Source of the DNA: CAVQZA01 sp963724805
GTDB taxonomy: Bacteria > Actinomycetota > Thermoleophilia > Gaiellales > Gaiellaceae
Assembly: GCA_963724805.1 (NCBI GenBank)
Contig: CAVRWA010000014.1
Coordinates: 434,001 to 498,000 of the forward strand
DNA: 64,000 bases
Reading direction: 5' to 3'
The translations under genes and the position numbers were made by a program. The notes below the pieces were generated by a model that made no database searches, had not been told where the DNA came from, and saw only the letters and a program-made list of their open reading frames with translations. How positions within the stretch are numbered: position 1 is the first letter of the stretch; every line of letters starts with the position of its first letter. Of this stretch, positions 15,632-24,124 are shown in pieces.

Positions 15632-16801
15632 CTACCCCTGTGGAATCCGGGCCTCGAGCGCCTCGCCGAGCGCGACGCGCACCGGCTCGAGCTCGATCCG
15701 GTCGAGCACGTCCTGGAAGAAGCCGCGCACGATCAGGCGCTCGGCATCGGCGCGGGTGAGGCCCCGCGTCATCAGGTAGAAGAGCTGCTCGCGGTCGACC
15801 TGGCCCGTGGTCGAGCCGTGCGTGCAGCGCACGTCGTTCGCGAGGATCTCGAGCCCGGGGATCGAGTCGGCGTGCGCCTCGGGCGAGAGCATCAGGTTGC
15901 GATTCTCCTGGTAGGCGTTCGTCTTCTGAGCGTCGGGCTCGACCCGGATCATCCCGCGCCAGACCGCCGTCGCCTCGTCGCGAAGCGCGCCCTTGAAGGC
16001 GAAGTCGGACGTGGTGGACGGCGCGATGTGCTCCTGGAAGGTGTCGTAGTCGAGGTGCTGGTCGCCGTCGGAGAAGTACGCCCCGGTGACGCGCGAGGTC
16101 GCTCCCGGGCCGGCGAGGTCGTTCTGGATCCGCACCTTGCCCTTCTTCGAGCCGAAGCCGCCGGCGACCCAGTCGAGCTCGGCGTCGCGCTCGACGCGCG
16201 CGTGGTGCGCGGCGAAGTGCCACGTCTCGCGCGAGAGGTTCTGGATCGAGACGTACTCGAGCTTCGCGCCCGGGCCGACGAAGAGCTCGACCGCCGCGTT
16301 CGAGTAGGACGAGAGCTCCGGCGAGACCGACGCGTACTCCTCGATCACGGTCGCCCGGGCGCCCTCCTCGCAGACCACGAGCAGGCGCCAGAAGAGCGAG
16401 CCGCCCTCGACGGTGTTCTCGACCTTCACGTAGAGCGGCTGCTCGAGCACCATCCCCTTCGGGACGACGACGAGCAGGCCGTGACGCCACGAAGCGAGGT
16501 TGTGCGCGCTGAACTTGTCGTCGGCGCCGACGAGCGTGCCGAGCAGCTCGTGCTCGGCAAGCGGCTCGAAGCGGACGCCCTCGGGCACCCGGTCGATCAG
16601 GATCCCGCCCTCGGAGACGTGCGCGACACCCGCAACGGCGATGTCGAGCAGGGTCTCGTCGCTTACCGCCGGTGCGGCGGCACCGTTCGCGGAGAACGCG
16701 TCCGGGTCGAAGCCCTTCAGGTCCGTGAACATCCACGGCTCCTGCGTCTTGTCGGGCACCGGCAGCGCCGCGTAGCGCTCGAGCGCCTCCTGCTTATTCA
16801 T
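15632..16801 (-). CDS. sufD: SufD-like Fe-S scaffold subunit
   Basis: A 389-residue SufB/SufD-family beta-helix protein. SufD pairs with SufB on two SufC ATPases to build Fe-S clusters. Length, the short N-terminal helical region and the C-terminal REQLFYLMTRGLTRADAERLIV segment fit SufD better than SufB. ATG at 16801 was chosen because it overlaps the stop of the VOC gene in ATGAATAA; the longer frame upstream covers that gene. It lies downstream of sufB with one gene inserted between them. Confidence 0.9.
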   Translation of the reverse strand: MNKQEALERYAALPVPDKTQEPWMFTDLKGFDPDAFSANGAAAPAVSDETLLDIAVAGVAHVSEGGILIDRVPEGVRFEPLAEHELLGTLVGADDKFSAHNLASWRHGLLVVVPKGMVLEQPLYVKVENTVEGGSLFWRLLVVCEEGARATVIEEYASVSPELSSYSNAAVELFVGPGAKLEYVSIQNLSRETWHFAAHHARVERDAELDWVAGGFGSKKGKVRIQNDLAGPGATSRVTGAYFSDGDQHLDYDTFQEHIAPSTTSDFAFKGALRDEATAVWRGMIRVEPDAQKTNAYQENRNLMLSPEAHADSIPGLEILANDVRCTHGSTTGQVDREQLFYLMTRGLTRADAERLIVRGFFQDVLDRIELEPVRVALGEALEARIPQG

Positions 16802-17162
16802 ACGGTGCGTAGCGCCGGTGGAGCGTGATCGCGTTGCCGTCCGGATCATGGAAGAAGGCCATGTGGCAGACACTCGTGTCGAGCGTCTCGCCGACGAACT
16901 CGACGCCCTTTGCTTCGAGCTCGCGCCGGGCCTCCTCGACGTTCGGGACACGGAGCGCGATCGACCCGGTGTGCGGCCCCGTGAACTCGCGGCCGATCTT
17001 CGTCGGGTCGAGGAGGTACATGCTCACGTTCTCGCCGAGCTGGAACTCGGGAAAGCCCGGGTCGTCGATCATCTCCAGCCCGAGCGTCTCGCCGTAGAAC
17101 TTCTTCGCCCGCTCCATGTCGGTGACCGGCACCGAGATGAAGTCGACCCGCTCGACTATCAA
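16794..17162 (-). CDS. VOC/glyoxalase-fold protein inserted between sufB and sufD
   Basis: A 122-residue vicinal oxygen chelate domain. It has the start VDFISVPVTDMERAKKFYGETLGLE and the end FFHDPDGNAITLHRRY typical of glyoxalase/bleomycin-resistance/dioxygenase proteins. The start is TTG at 17162, overlapping the sufB stop as TTGA. Its stop overlaps the sufD ATG. Both junctions imply translational coupling with the scaffold subunits. Function is unknown; the fold often binds a metal and small electrophiles. Confidence 0.85.
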   Translation of the reverse strand: MIVERVDFISVPVTDMERAKKFYGETLGLEMIDDPGFPEFQLGENVSMYLLDPTKIGREFTGPHTGSIALRVPNVEEARRELEAKGVEFVGETLDTSVCHMAFFHDPDGNAITLHRRYAPYE

Positions 17163-18571
17163 CCGACCGATCCCTCCATCTGCAGCTGGATCAGCCGGTT
17201 CATCTCGACGGCGTACTCGAGCGGCAGCTCCTTCGTGATGGGCTCCACGAAACCGGACACGATCAGCGCGCTCGCCTCGGTCTCGGAGACGCCGCGGCTC
17301 ATCAGATAGAAGAGCTGCTCCTCGCCGATCTTCGAGACGGTCGCCTCGTGGCCGATGTCCACGTCGGACTCGTCGATGCGGATCGTCGGGTAGGTGTCGG
17401 AGCGAGAGTCCTCGTCGAGGATCAGCGCGTCGCAGACGACCTTCGACTTGGCGCCGTGGGCGCCCTTCGCCACCTCGAGCAGCCCGCGGTAGCCGGCGCG
17501 CCCGCCGTCCTTCGAGATCGACTTCGAGGTGATCACCGAGGACGTGTTCGGCGCGACGTGGACGCATTTGCCGCCCGCGTCCTGGTGCTGGCCCTTGCCC
17601 GCGAACGCGATCGAGAGCACCTCGCCGTGGGCGCGCTCGCCCATCAGCCAGATGGCGGGGTACTTCATCGTCAGCTTCGAGCCGAGGTTGCCGTCGACCC
17701 ACTCCATCGTCGCGCCCTCGTAGGCGACGGCGCGCTTGGTGACGAGGTTGTAGACGTTGTTCGACCAGTTCTGGATCGTCGTGTAGCGGCAGCGCGCGTT
17801 CTTCTTGACGATGATCTCGACCACGGCCGAGTGGAGCGAGTCGCTCGAGTAGATCGGCGCCGTGCAGCCCTCGACGTAGTGCACGTACGCGCCCTCGTCG
17901 ACGATGATCAGCGTGCGCTCGAACTGGCCCATGTTCTCCGCGTTGATGCGGAAGTAGGCCTGAAGCGGCATCTCGATCTTCACGCCCGGCGGCACGTAGA
18001 TGAACGACCCGCCCGACCAGACCGCCGAGTTGAGCGCGGCGAACTTGTTGTCGTTCTGCGGGATCACGGTGCCGAAGTACTGCTTGACGATGTCCTCGTG
18101 CTCGCGCAGGCCCGAGTCCATGTCGAGGAAGAGCACACCCTGCTTCTCGAGGCTCTCCTGGAGCTTGTGGTAGACGACCTCGGACTCGTACTGGGCGCCG
18201 ACGCCGGCGAGGTACTTCTTCTCCGCCTCGGGGATCCCGAGCTTGTCCCAGGTGTCCTTGATGTCCGGCGGCAGGTCCTCCCACGTGTTCGCCTGCTTCT
18301 CGGTCGGCCGGATGTAGTAGTAGATGTTGTCGAAGTCGATCCCGGAGAGGTCGCCGCCCCACGGCGGCAGCGGGCGCGCCTTGAAGTACTCGTACGACTT
18401 GAGGCGCGACTTCCGCATCCACTCCGGCTCGTTCTTGTGCTCGGAGATGGCGGCGACGATCGCCTCGTTCAGGCCGCGGCCGGACTTGAAGAAGTAGTCC
18501 TCGGGAACGTGGAAGCCGTACTCGTACTCGTCGCGGATCCCCTTGACGACGTCGGTCTCGTGGGTCGACAT
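17159..18571 (-). CDS. sufB: SufB Fe-S cluster scaffold
   Basis: A 470-residue SufB, the main scaffold subunit of the SufBC2D complex. It has the SufB-specific N-terminal region (YEYGFHVPEDYFFKSGRGL), the central GCTAPIYSSDSLHSAVVEI segment, and the conserved VVCDALILDEDSRSDT region with the cysteine used in cluster assembly. The end reads GEEQLFYLMSRGVSETEA. The ATG at 18571 abuts the sufC stop directly (TAGATG). Confidence 0.97.
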   Translation of the reverse strand: MSTHETDVVKGIRDEYEYGFHVPEDYFFKSGRGLNEAIVAAISEHKNEPEWMRKSRLKSYEYFKARPLPPWGGDLSGIDFDNIYYYIRPTEKQANTWEDLPPDIKDTWDKLGIPEAEKKYLAGVGAQYESEVVYHKLQESLEKQGVLFLDMDSGLREHEDIVKQYFGTVIPQNDNKFAALNSAVWSGGSFIYVPPGVKIEMPLQAYFRINAENMGQFERTLIIVDEGAYVHYVEGCTAPIYSSDSLHSAVVEIIVKKNARCRYTTIQNWSNNVYNLVTKRAVAYEGATMEWVDGNLGSKLTMKYPAIWLMGERAHGEVLSIAFAGKGQHQDAGGKCVHVAPNTSSVITSKSISKDGGRAGYRGLLEVAKGAHGAKSKVVCDALILDEDSRSDTYPTIRIDESDVDIGHEATVSKIGEEQLFYLMSRGVSETEASALIVSGFVEPITKELPLEYAVEMNRLIQLQMEGSVG

Positions 18572-19351
18572 CTAGTGCCCCTCTCCGACGGGCTCCGGCG
18601 TGAAGGCCTCGTAGCCCTCCGCCTCGAGGCGCAGCGCGAGCTCCGGGCCGCCCTCCTCGACGATCTTTCCGTCCACGAAGACGTGAACGAAGTCGGGCTT
18701 GATGTATTCCAGGATGCGCTGGTAGTGCGTGATCACGAGCGCGCCGAGGTCGGGGCCGACGAGACCCTTGACGCCGCCCGCGACCGTCTTCAGCGCGTCG
18801 ATGTCTAGGCCCGAGTCGGTCTCGTCGAGCACCGCGATCCGCGGCTTCAGCATCGCCATCTGCAGGATCTCGACCCGCTTCTTCTCGCCGCCGGAGAAGC
18901 CGTCGTTCAGGTAGCGCGAAGCGAGCTCGCGGCTGACCTTGAGCTTGTCCATCTGCTCGAGCAGCTCCTTGCGGAACTCCGGGATCGGGACCGGATCGTC
19001 CACGCCGCCGTTTCTGGCCTTGCGCGTCGCGTTGATCGCGCTGCGCAGGAAGCTCGTGACGGTGACGCCGGCGATGGCCTGCGGATACTGGAACGCGAGG
19101 AAGAGGCCGCGCTGGGCACGCTCGTCGGCGCCCAGCTCCGTGATGTCCTCGCCGTCGAGCAGCAGGGTGCCTTCGGTGATCTCGTAGGCGGGGTGGCCCA
19201 TGATCGCGTAGGAGAGCGTCGACTTCCCCGACCCGTTCGGGCCCATCACCGCGTGGATCTCACCCTGCGCGACCTTCAGATCGACGCCCTTGACGATCTC
19301 CGTTCCGTCCTCGAGCGCGACATGGAGGTTCCTCAACTCCAGTACTGCCAT
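18572..19351 (-). CDS. sufC: SufC ATPase
   Basis: A 259-residue ABC-type ATPase that powers SufBC2D. Walker A is GPNGSGKST at residues 37-45. The signature is NDGFSGGEKKR and Walker B IAVLDETDSGLD, followed by the switch histidine in VITHYQRIL. The ATG at 19351 has GGAG/AGGA spacing and begins at the first strand; an in-frame ATG at 19387 would add 12 unlikely residues. It is the first gene of the minus-strand suf operon, divergent from tatA. Confidence 0.95.
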   Translation of the reverse strand: MAVLELRNLHVALEDGTEIVKGVDLKVAQGEIHAVMGPNGSGKSTLSYAIMGHPAYEITEGTLLLDGEDITELGADERAQRGLFLAFQYPQAIAGVTVTSFLRSAINATRKARNGGVDDPVPIPEFRKELLEQMDKLKVSRELASRYLNDGFSGGEKKRVEILQMAMLKPRIAVLDETDSGLDIDALKTVAGGVKGLVGPDLGALVITHYQRILEYIKPDFVHVFVDGKIVEEGGPELALRLEAEGYEAFTPEPVGEGH

Positions 19352-19412
19352 TCCTGCGATCTCCGTTCCTCGAAAGATGCGAGACACTTTCCCCGCCGAG
19401 ACAGTTCCAGTT

Positions 19413-19440
19413 TAGCGGTCCGCCAAAAAGCCGCTACCAT
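19413..19440. promoter_or_regulatory. Divergent sufC/tatA promoter region with inverted repeat
   Basis: The 95-base gap contains TAGCGG (19413-19418) and CCGCTA (19431-19436), a 6-bp inverted repeat around a short A-run. TACCAT at 19435-19440 lies 6 bases before the tatA ATG and fits a leaderless -10 element. The repeat could be an operator for the suf operon; no SufR-type regulator gene is in the window. Confidence 0.35.
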
Positions 19441-19446
19441 CCGGGC

Positions 19447-19698
19447 ATGCCCAACGTAGGTCCTCTCGAGATCGCTGGCCTCCTGCTGCTGGCTCTGCTG
19501 CTCTTCGGGGCGAAGCGCCTGCCGGAGATCGGTCGGTCGCTCGGGTCGGGGATGCGGGAGTTCAAGGACTCGATCGGGGGCAAGTCGCACGACGAGCCCA
19601 AGGACGAGCCCACCGAGCTCGCCGCCGTACCCGTCGCTCCTCCGTCCGAGCCCGCCGTGACCGCCGCAGTGCCGCGCGATCACGACTCCGCTCCGTAG
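19447..19698 (+). CDS. tatA: Twin-arginine translocase subunit TatA
   Basis: An 83-residue TatA/E protein that forms the export pore for folded proteins. It has one N-terminal helix (GPLEIAGLLLLALLLFG), the conserved FGAKRLPEIGRSLG hinge and amphipathic helix, and a charged tail rich in Pro, Glu and Asp. The lack of a TatB-type proline pattern and the adjacent tatC suit a TatA-C system. Confidence 0.93.
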   Translation: MPNVGPLEIAGLLLLALLLFGAKRLPEIGRSLGSGMREFKDSIGGKSHDEPKDEPTELAAVPVAPPSEPAVTAAVPRDHDSAP

Positions 19699-19702
19699 CC
19701 CG

Positions 19703-20473
19703 ATGCGGCCGGTCCCGCGCCGCCTCAGCCACGGCGAGGAGGCGACGCTCGTCGAGCACCTCGACGAGCTGCGTCACCGCCTCTTCATCATGCTCGGCGC
19801 GATCCTCGTCGGCGTCATCGTCGCGTTCGCGTTCCACGGGCACATCCTCCACTGGCTGAACGCGCCGCTCCCGAAGTGGATCGACAAGCCGCTCACCCTG
19901 AGCGTGTCCGAGCCCTTCATGACCTCCCTCTGGGTGAGTCTGTACGCGGGGATCCTGCTCGCGATGCCCGTGATCCTCTGGCAAGTCTGGGCCTTCTTCG
20001 TGCCCGCGATGGAAGATCAGCACTCGCGTGCCCTCGCCTGGTACACGCTCCTCGCGACGATCCTGCTCGTCGGCGGCGTGTTCTTCGGCTACTTCGTGGC
20101 GCTGCCCGCCGCGGTGCACTTCCTCACGAACTACGACCACGCGTACTTCAACGTCCAGCTCCGGGCGAAGGACTACTACGCGTTCACGACGATGGTGATG
20201 GTCGCGATGGCGATCGTCTTCGAGCTCCCCATCTTCGTGCTGGCGGCCGTCCGCATGGGGATCGTCTCGACCAAGACCCTTCGCCGCAACCGGCGCCTCG
20301 GCTACTTCGTCGTCGCGATCATCGGGGTGCTGCTGCCGGGCGTCGACCCGATCACGACGACGATCGAAGTCATCCCGCTGATCATCCTCTACGAGCTCAC
20401 GATCTGGCTCTGCGTGCTCACCGACCGCCGGGCAGCCCGGCACGCCGAAGTAGCTAGCATCGGCGAGTCATGA
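19703..20473 (+). CDS. tatC: Twin-arginine translocase subunit TatC
   Basis: A 256-residue, six-helix membrane protein that recognises twin-arginine signals. The cytoplasmic N-terminus carries VEHLDELRHRL with conserved Glu22; the later FELPIF motif contains the transmembrane glutamate. It follows tatA by 4 bases. Its stop overlaps the following amidohydrolase start (ATGA). Molybdoenzymes and Rieske proteins are common Tat substrates. Confidence 0.95.
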   Translation: MRPVPRRLSHGEEATLVEHLDELRHRLFIMLGAILVGVIVAFAFHGHILHWLNAPLPKWIDKPLTLSVSEPFMTSLWVSLYAGILLAMPVILWQVWAFFVPAMEDQHSRALAWYTLLATILLVGGVFFGYFVALPAAVHFLTNYDHAYFNVQLRAKDYYAFTTMVMVAMAIVFELPIFVLAAVRMGIVSTKTLRRNRRLGYFVVAIIGVLLPGVDPITTTIEVIPLIILYELTIWLCVLTDRRAARHAEVASIGES

Positions 20474-21762
20474 GCACGGTCATCTCCGCAGACTGGGTGC
20501 TCCCCGTCGAGGGAGCGCCGATCGAGCGAGGCGCCGTCGCGATCGAGGACGGCCGGATCGCCGCCGTCGGCACGATCGACGAGCTCGGGGCCGGCGAGCA
20601 CCACACCGGTGCGGTGATCGCGCCCGGCTTCGTGAACGCGCACTCGCACCTCGAGTACGCGGTCTATGCGGGCTTCGGCGACGGTCTGGAGTTCGCGCCC
20701 TGGCTCGAGCTGCACATGGCCCGCAAGAGGCGGCTCGACTTCGACGGCATGGTCGCGATCGCGCGCCTCGGCGCCGCCCAGTCTCTCGCCTCGGGGATCA
20801 CCACCACCGGCGATGCGAGCTTCAGCGGAGCGGCCGGCCTCGCGATGGCCGAACTCGGCCTGCGCGGGATCGTCTACCTCGAGGCGTTCGGCGACGAGCT
20901 GCACGACGACGAGCTGCGCGGCCGCGTCGAGCCGTCGCTCTCCGACCGCGTCCGGGTCGGCCTCTCCCCTCACGCGCCCTACACCGCGACCCCGGCCCTC
21001 TACCGGGCGTGCGCCGAAACGGGACTGCCGCTCGCCACACACCTCGCGGAGAGCCCGGCGGAGGAGGAATGGCTCGTGCACGGCGGCGGGCCGATGGCGA
21101 GCTTCGCCCACATGCTGCCGCCGCCGCTCGGCGAGACGGGCATCCGCGCACTCGCCCGCGCCGGTGTGCTCGGCCCGCAGCTGGTCGCCGCGCACTGCGT
21201 CACCGTCGACTCGGAGGAGATCGAGCTCCTCGCCGAGCACGATGTCGCGGTCGCGCACTGCCCGCGCTCGAACGCGCTGCTCGGCTGCGGGATCGCGCCG
21301 CTCCACGAGCTCCGCGCGGCGGGGCTCCGTGTCGGCCTCGGCACAGACAGCCCCGCCTCGACGCCGTCCTTCGACATGTTCGCCGAGCTTCGCGCCGCCG
21401 TCTTCGCGGCACGGGCCCGCGAGCGCCGCCCCGACGCCCTCTCCGCTGCCGAGGCGCTGGAGCTCGCGACACTCGGCTCGGCGCGCGCGCTCGGGCTCGA
21501 CGACGAGGTCGGCTCGCTGGTTCCCGGCAAACACGCCGACCTCACCGTCGTCTCACTCGATGCATCGTCCTACTTCCCGTGGGAAGATCCCGCCGCGGCC
21601 CTCGTCTTCGGAGGCTCGCCGCAGTCCGTGACCACGACCCTCGTCGACGGCGAGGCGCGATACGAGAGAGGGGGTTTCCGGTGGCAAGAACTGAAGCGCA
21701 GCGCAAGAAGCGCTCGAAGTCGCATGCTCGCAAGCGACCCGGTGGCGGCGTCCCCCAGGTAA
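20470..21762 (+). CDS. Metal-dependent amidohydrolase (cytosine/aminofutalosine deaminase-like)
   Basis: A 430-residue amidohydrolase-superfamily deaminase. It shows the metal site HSHLEY (residues 58-63), a second histidine in THLAESPAEEE, a third in AAHCVTVDSEEI and the catalytic aspartate in GLGTDSPAST. This pattern fits the AtzA/TrzN-SAH deaminase branch. In Actinobacteria a close relative removes the amino group of aminodeoxyfutalosine in menaquinone synthesis, but the substrate here is not certain. Its C-terminal 27 codons overlap the start of the TPR gene. Confidence 0.85.
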   Translation: MSTVISADWVLPVEGAPIERGAVAIEDGRIAAVGTIDELGAGEHHTGAVIAPGFVNAHSHLEYAVYAGFGDGLEFAPWLELHMARKRRLDFDGMVAIARLGAAQSLASGITTTGDASFSGAAGLAMAELGLRGIVYLEAFGDELHDDELRGRVEPSLSDRVRVGLSPHAPYTATPALYRACAETGLPLATHLAESPAEEEWLVHGGGPMASFAHMLPPPLGETGIRALARAGVLGPQLVAAHCVTVDSEEIELLAEHDVAVAHCPRSNALLGCGIAPLHELRAAGLRVGLGTDSPASTPSFDMFAELRAAVFAARARERRPDALSAAEALELATLGSARALGLDDEVGSLVPGKHADLTVVSLDASSYFPWEDPAAALVFGGSPQSVTTTLVDGEARYERGGFRWQELKRSARSARSRMLASDPVAASPR

Positions 21763-22538
21763 ACCCCAACGACACTCTCTTCTTCCCGCGCCTGCGTACG
21801 CATGCGAAGTGGATGTTCGTCGCGCTCGCGATCGTGTTCTCGATCAGCTTCGTCGCCTTCGGGGTCGGCTCCGGCTCGACCGGGATCAGCGACATCTTCA
21901 ACGGCGGGATCCCGTTCTTCGGCAGCGGCTCGAGCGGTGGCAGCTCGATCTCGAAGCTCCAGAAGGCCATCGCGAAGAACCCGGACCGGGCGCAGAACTA
22001 CCGCGACCTCGCGACCGCCCTCGAGACGAAGAACAGGAACGACGAGGCGATCGCCGCGCTCGAGAGCTACACGAAGCTGAAGCCGAAGAACGCGGCCGCG
22101 CTGTCCGAGCTGGCGGGCCTCTACCTGAAGCAGGCCGACACCGCGCGCAACGCAGCCCAGGCCGCGCAGGACGTGGCCACCCCTGTCACCGGCGGCGGCC
22201 TCTTCGGCTCCTCGACGGCCACGGGCAAGCTGGGGCAGGCGCTCGCGACCGACCCGATCGTCCAGGCGGTCGGTGACAAGGCGAACACGGTCATCAACGA
22301 CCAGCGCACCATCGCGCTCGCGGCCGCCGACAATGCGATCAAGACCTACAAGCGCCTCGCGAAGGCGACCCCGGGCGACGCGTCCGTCCAGCTCGAGCTC
22401 GCGCAGGCGGCCGAGGGGTTCGGGAACGTCGCCGTCGCGGTTGCGGCCTACAAGCAGTTCCTGAAGCTCGCGCCGACCGATCCGTCGGCAGCAGCCGTCA
22501 AGGCGCGGATCAAGCAGCTCCAGCCGGCGAAGAAGTAG
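21681..22538 (+). CDS. Membrane-anchored TPR-repeat protein
   Basis: A 285-residue protein: a short, very basic N-terminus (RTEAQRKKRSKSHARKR), one transmembrane helix (about residues 42-62), a Gly/Ser linker, then helical TPR-like repeats such as NYRDLATALETKNRNDEAIAALESYTKLKPKN and a final QLELAQAAEGFGNVAVAVAAYKQFLKLAPTD. It is probably a scaffold on the outer membrane face. The GTG at 21681 follows GAGAGAGGGGG at good spacing; it overlaps the amidohydrolase gene by 82 bases in another frame. Confidence 0.8.
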   Translation: MARTEAQRKKRSKSHARKRPGGGVPQVNPNDTLFFPRLRTHAKWMFVALAIVFSISFVAFGVGSGSTGISDIFNGGIPFFGSGSSGGSSISKLQKAIAKNPDRAQNYRDLATALETKNRNDEAIAALESYTKLKPKNAAALSELAGLYLKQADTARNAAQAAQDVATPVTGGGLFGSSTATGKLGQALATDPIVQAVGDKANTVINDQRTIALAAADNAIKTYKRLAKATPGDASVQLELAQAAEGFGNVAVAVAAYKQFLKLAPTDPSAAAVKARIKQLQPAKK

Positions 22539-22545
22539 CGGTCGG

Positions 22546-22896
22546 CTACTTGCCGGCGACGGACGCGACGTAGGCGGCGACGTTCTCGGCGTCCTGACCG
22601 GTGACGAGGTTCGCCGGCATCGGCGGCTCCGCGATCCGGATCTGCTCGAGCACGACGTTCTGGATGCTGCTCTCGGCGAAGCCCTGCTTGCGGTCGTACT
22701 TGAAGGCGTCGTCGAGGTTCGGGCCGAGCTTGCCCTTCGTCCCGGCGGCGGCGAGGGTGTGGCAGCCGCCGCATTGCTGCACGAAGAGCGTCTTGCCGGC
22801 ATTCAGGTCGGCCGGGCCGCTCGCGATCCCGCCGGTGCCGCAGCCGGCGGCGGTGAGCGCCGCCGCGAGCACGGGCAGGGCCAGCAGCCGCCTCAT
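22546..22896 (-). CDS. Monohaem cytochrome c lipoprotein
   Basis: A 116-residue exported cytochrome. A lipobox LTAAGC places the acylated cysteine at residue 19. The haem site is CGGCH (42-46) and the probable axial methionine is Met93 in PPMPANL. It ends the ctaC-D-E operon and overlaps the preceding gene by four bases (ATGA), so it is a likely electron donor to the caa3 oxidase or an electron carrier between complexes. Confidence 0.9.
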   Translation of the reverse strand: MRRLLALPVLAAALTAAGCGTGGIASGPADLNAGKTLFVQQCGGCHTLAAAGTKGKLGPNLDDAFKYDRKQGFAESSIQNVVLEQIRIAEPPMPANLVTGQDAENVAAYVASVAGK

Positions 22897-23522
22897 GCCA
22901 CGCCCTCGACGACCACGTGGGTGATCGGCACGTCGAAGCGCTCGCGCGCCTTATCGACCACGTCGCGTTCGAGCCAGGACGAGTGCTCCGGCGTCTTCGT
23001 CGAGATGATCGCCTCATCTGGGCCGAAGGTGCGATAGGCGTCGTCGAACGCGACCAGCGGGTCGTGCGCCCCGACCTGGCCCGTTGCCTCGATCCCGGCC
23101 TCGAAGAGGTTCGCGAGGCTCACGTCGAGCCGCGCCTGTGCATCCGCGCGGGCCGGGTCGACGTCGGAGGCCCAGAGGTGCGTCCGGTCGAGGAGCGCGG
23201 GCGCGACCACGAGCACCCGCGCGTCGCGATCGTGGGTCAGCCTGATGATCTCGTCGAAGAGCTCGCGGCCCGCCACCGTCTCGTTCGCGATCACGAGCAG
23301 ACGGTACTCCCCGGGGGCGTGCGCGGCAGGCGTCTCGCGCACACGTCCCTCGCCGGGCTTGCGGTAGTAGAAGGTGAACGCCATCACCGTGACGAGCACG
23401 AACACGAGCGTGCCGGCGACCCACCCCCAGAGCGCGGTCGCGATCGCGATCGCCGCGAATGCGGCGAGCGTGATGATCACGAATCGGAAGGCCTCGGCCT
23501 CGCTACGGAGCGGGTTCCGCAC
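22893..23522 (-). CDS. Two-helix membrane anchor fused to a UspA-like domain, in the oxidase operon
   Basis: A 209-residue protein. Residues 10-55 form two transmembrane helices ending in FTFYYRKPGEG, a hairpin that recalls small subunit IV (CtaF) proteins. The rest begins EYRLLVIANETVAGRELFDEI and has the alternating strand-helix pattern of a UspA/Rossmann-like domain (RVLVVAPALL, ITHVVVEGVA). It lies between ctaE and the cytochrome c gene with tight spacing. GTG at 23522 was chosen because it is 8 bases after the ctaE stop. I infer a subunit IV substitute with a sensory or nucleotide-binding domain; this is not established. Confidence 0.7.
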   Translation of the reverse strand: MRNPLRSEAEAFRFVIITLAAFAAIAIATALWGWVAGTLVFVLVTVMAFTFYYRKPGEGRVRETPAAHAPGEYRLLVIANETVAGRELFDEIIRLTHDRDARVLVVAPALLDRTHLWASDVDPARADAQARLDVSLANLFEAGIEATGQVGAHDPLVAFDDAYRTFGPDEAIISTKTPEHSSWLERDVVDKARERFDVPITHVVVEGVA

Positions 23523-23530
23523 TAGTGCAC

Positions 23531-24124
23531 CTAGAGGAGGTAGATGGTCGTGTAGACGACGATCCACATCACGTCGACGAAGTGCCAGTAGATCCCGGCG
23601 ATCTCGACCCCGTCGTGGTGCTCGGGCGAGAAGTGGCCGCGGAAGGCGCGCACGGTCATGCAGGTGAGGATCGTGAGACCGACGAGGACGTGGGCCCCGT
23701 GGAGGCCCGTGAGGCTGTAGAAGACCGAGCCGAAGGCGCCGTTCGACGGGGCGAAGCCGATGCGCGAGTACTCCATCAGCTGGGTGAGCAGGAAGGTGAG
23801 CCCCATCAGCACCGTGAGCACGAGCCCGGCCTGCATCCCGGCGCGGTTGCCCTTCTTGATCGACGTGAGCGCCCAGTGCATCGTGAAGCTCGAGGTGACG
23901 AGGATCAGCGTGTTGATCCCCGCGACGTACACCGGCAGCGAGTACGGCGGCGTCGGCCACGGCACCCCGTTCACGACCCGCACGAAGAAGTACATCGCGA
24001 AGAAGGAGCCGAAGACCATCACCTCGGAGGCGATGAAGAGGAACATGCCGAGGACCTCGCGGTTGACCTTCGAGCTCGCGTGAGCGATCGGCGGGCCGTG
24101 GTGGTGAGCGGCGTGCGCTTCCAT
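23531..24124 (-). CDS. ctaE: Cytochrome c oxidase subunit III
   Basis: A 197-residue, five-helix COX3 of haem-copper oxidases. It begins with a His-rich tail, then KVNREVLGMFLFIASEVMVFGSFF. The conserved GLHGAHVLVG and the final WHFVDVMWIVVYTTIYL are diagnostic. The ATG at 24124 shares one base with the ctaD stop (TGATG). Confidence 0.94.
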   Translation of the reverse strand: MEAHAAHHHGPPIAHASSKVNREVLGMFLFIASEVMVFGSFFAMYFFVRVVNGVPWPTPPYSLPVYVAGINTLILVTSSFTMHWALTSIKKGNRAGMQAGLVLTVLMGLTFLLTQLMEYSRIGFAPSNGAFGSVFYSLTGLHGAHVLVGLTILTCMTVRAFRGHFSPEHHDGVEIAGIYWHFVDVMWIVVYTTIYLL

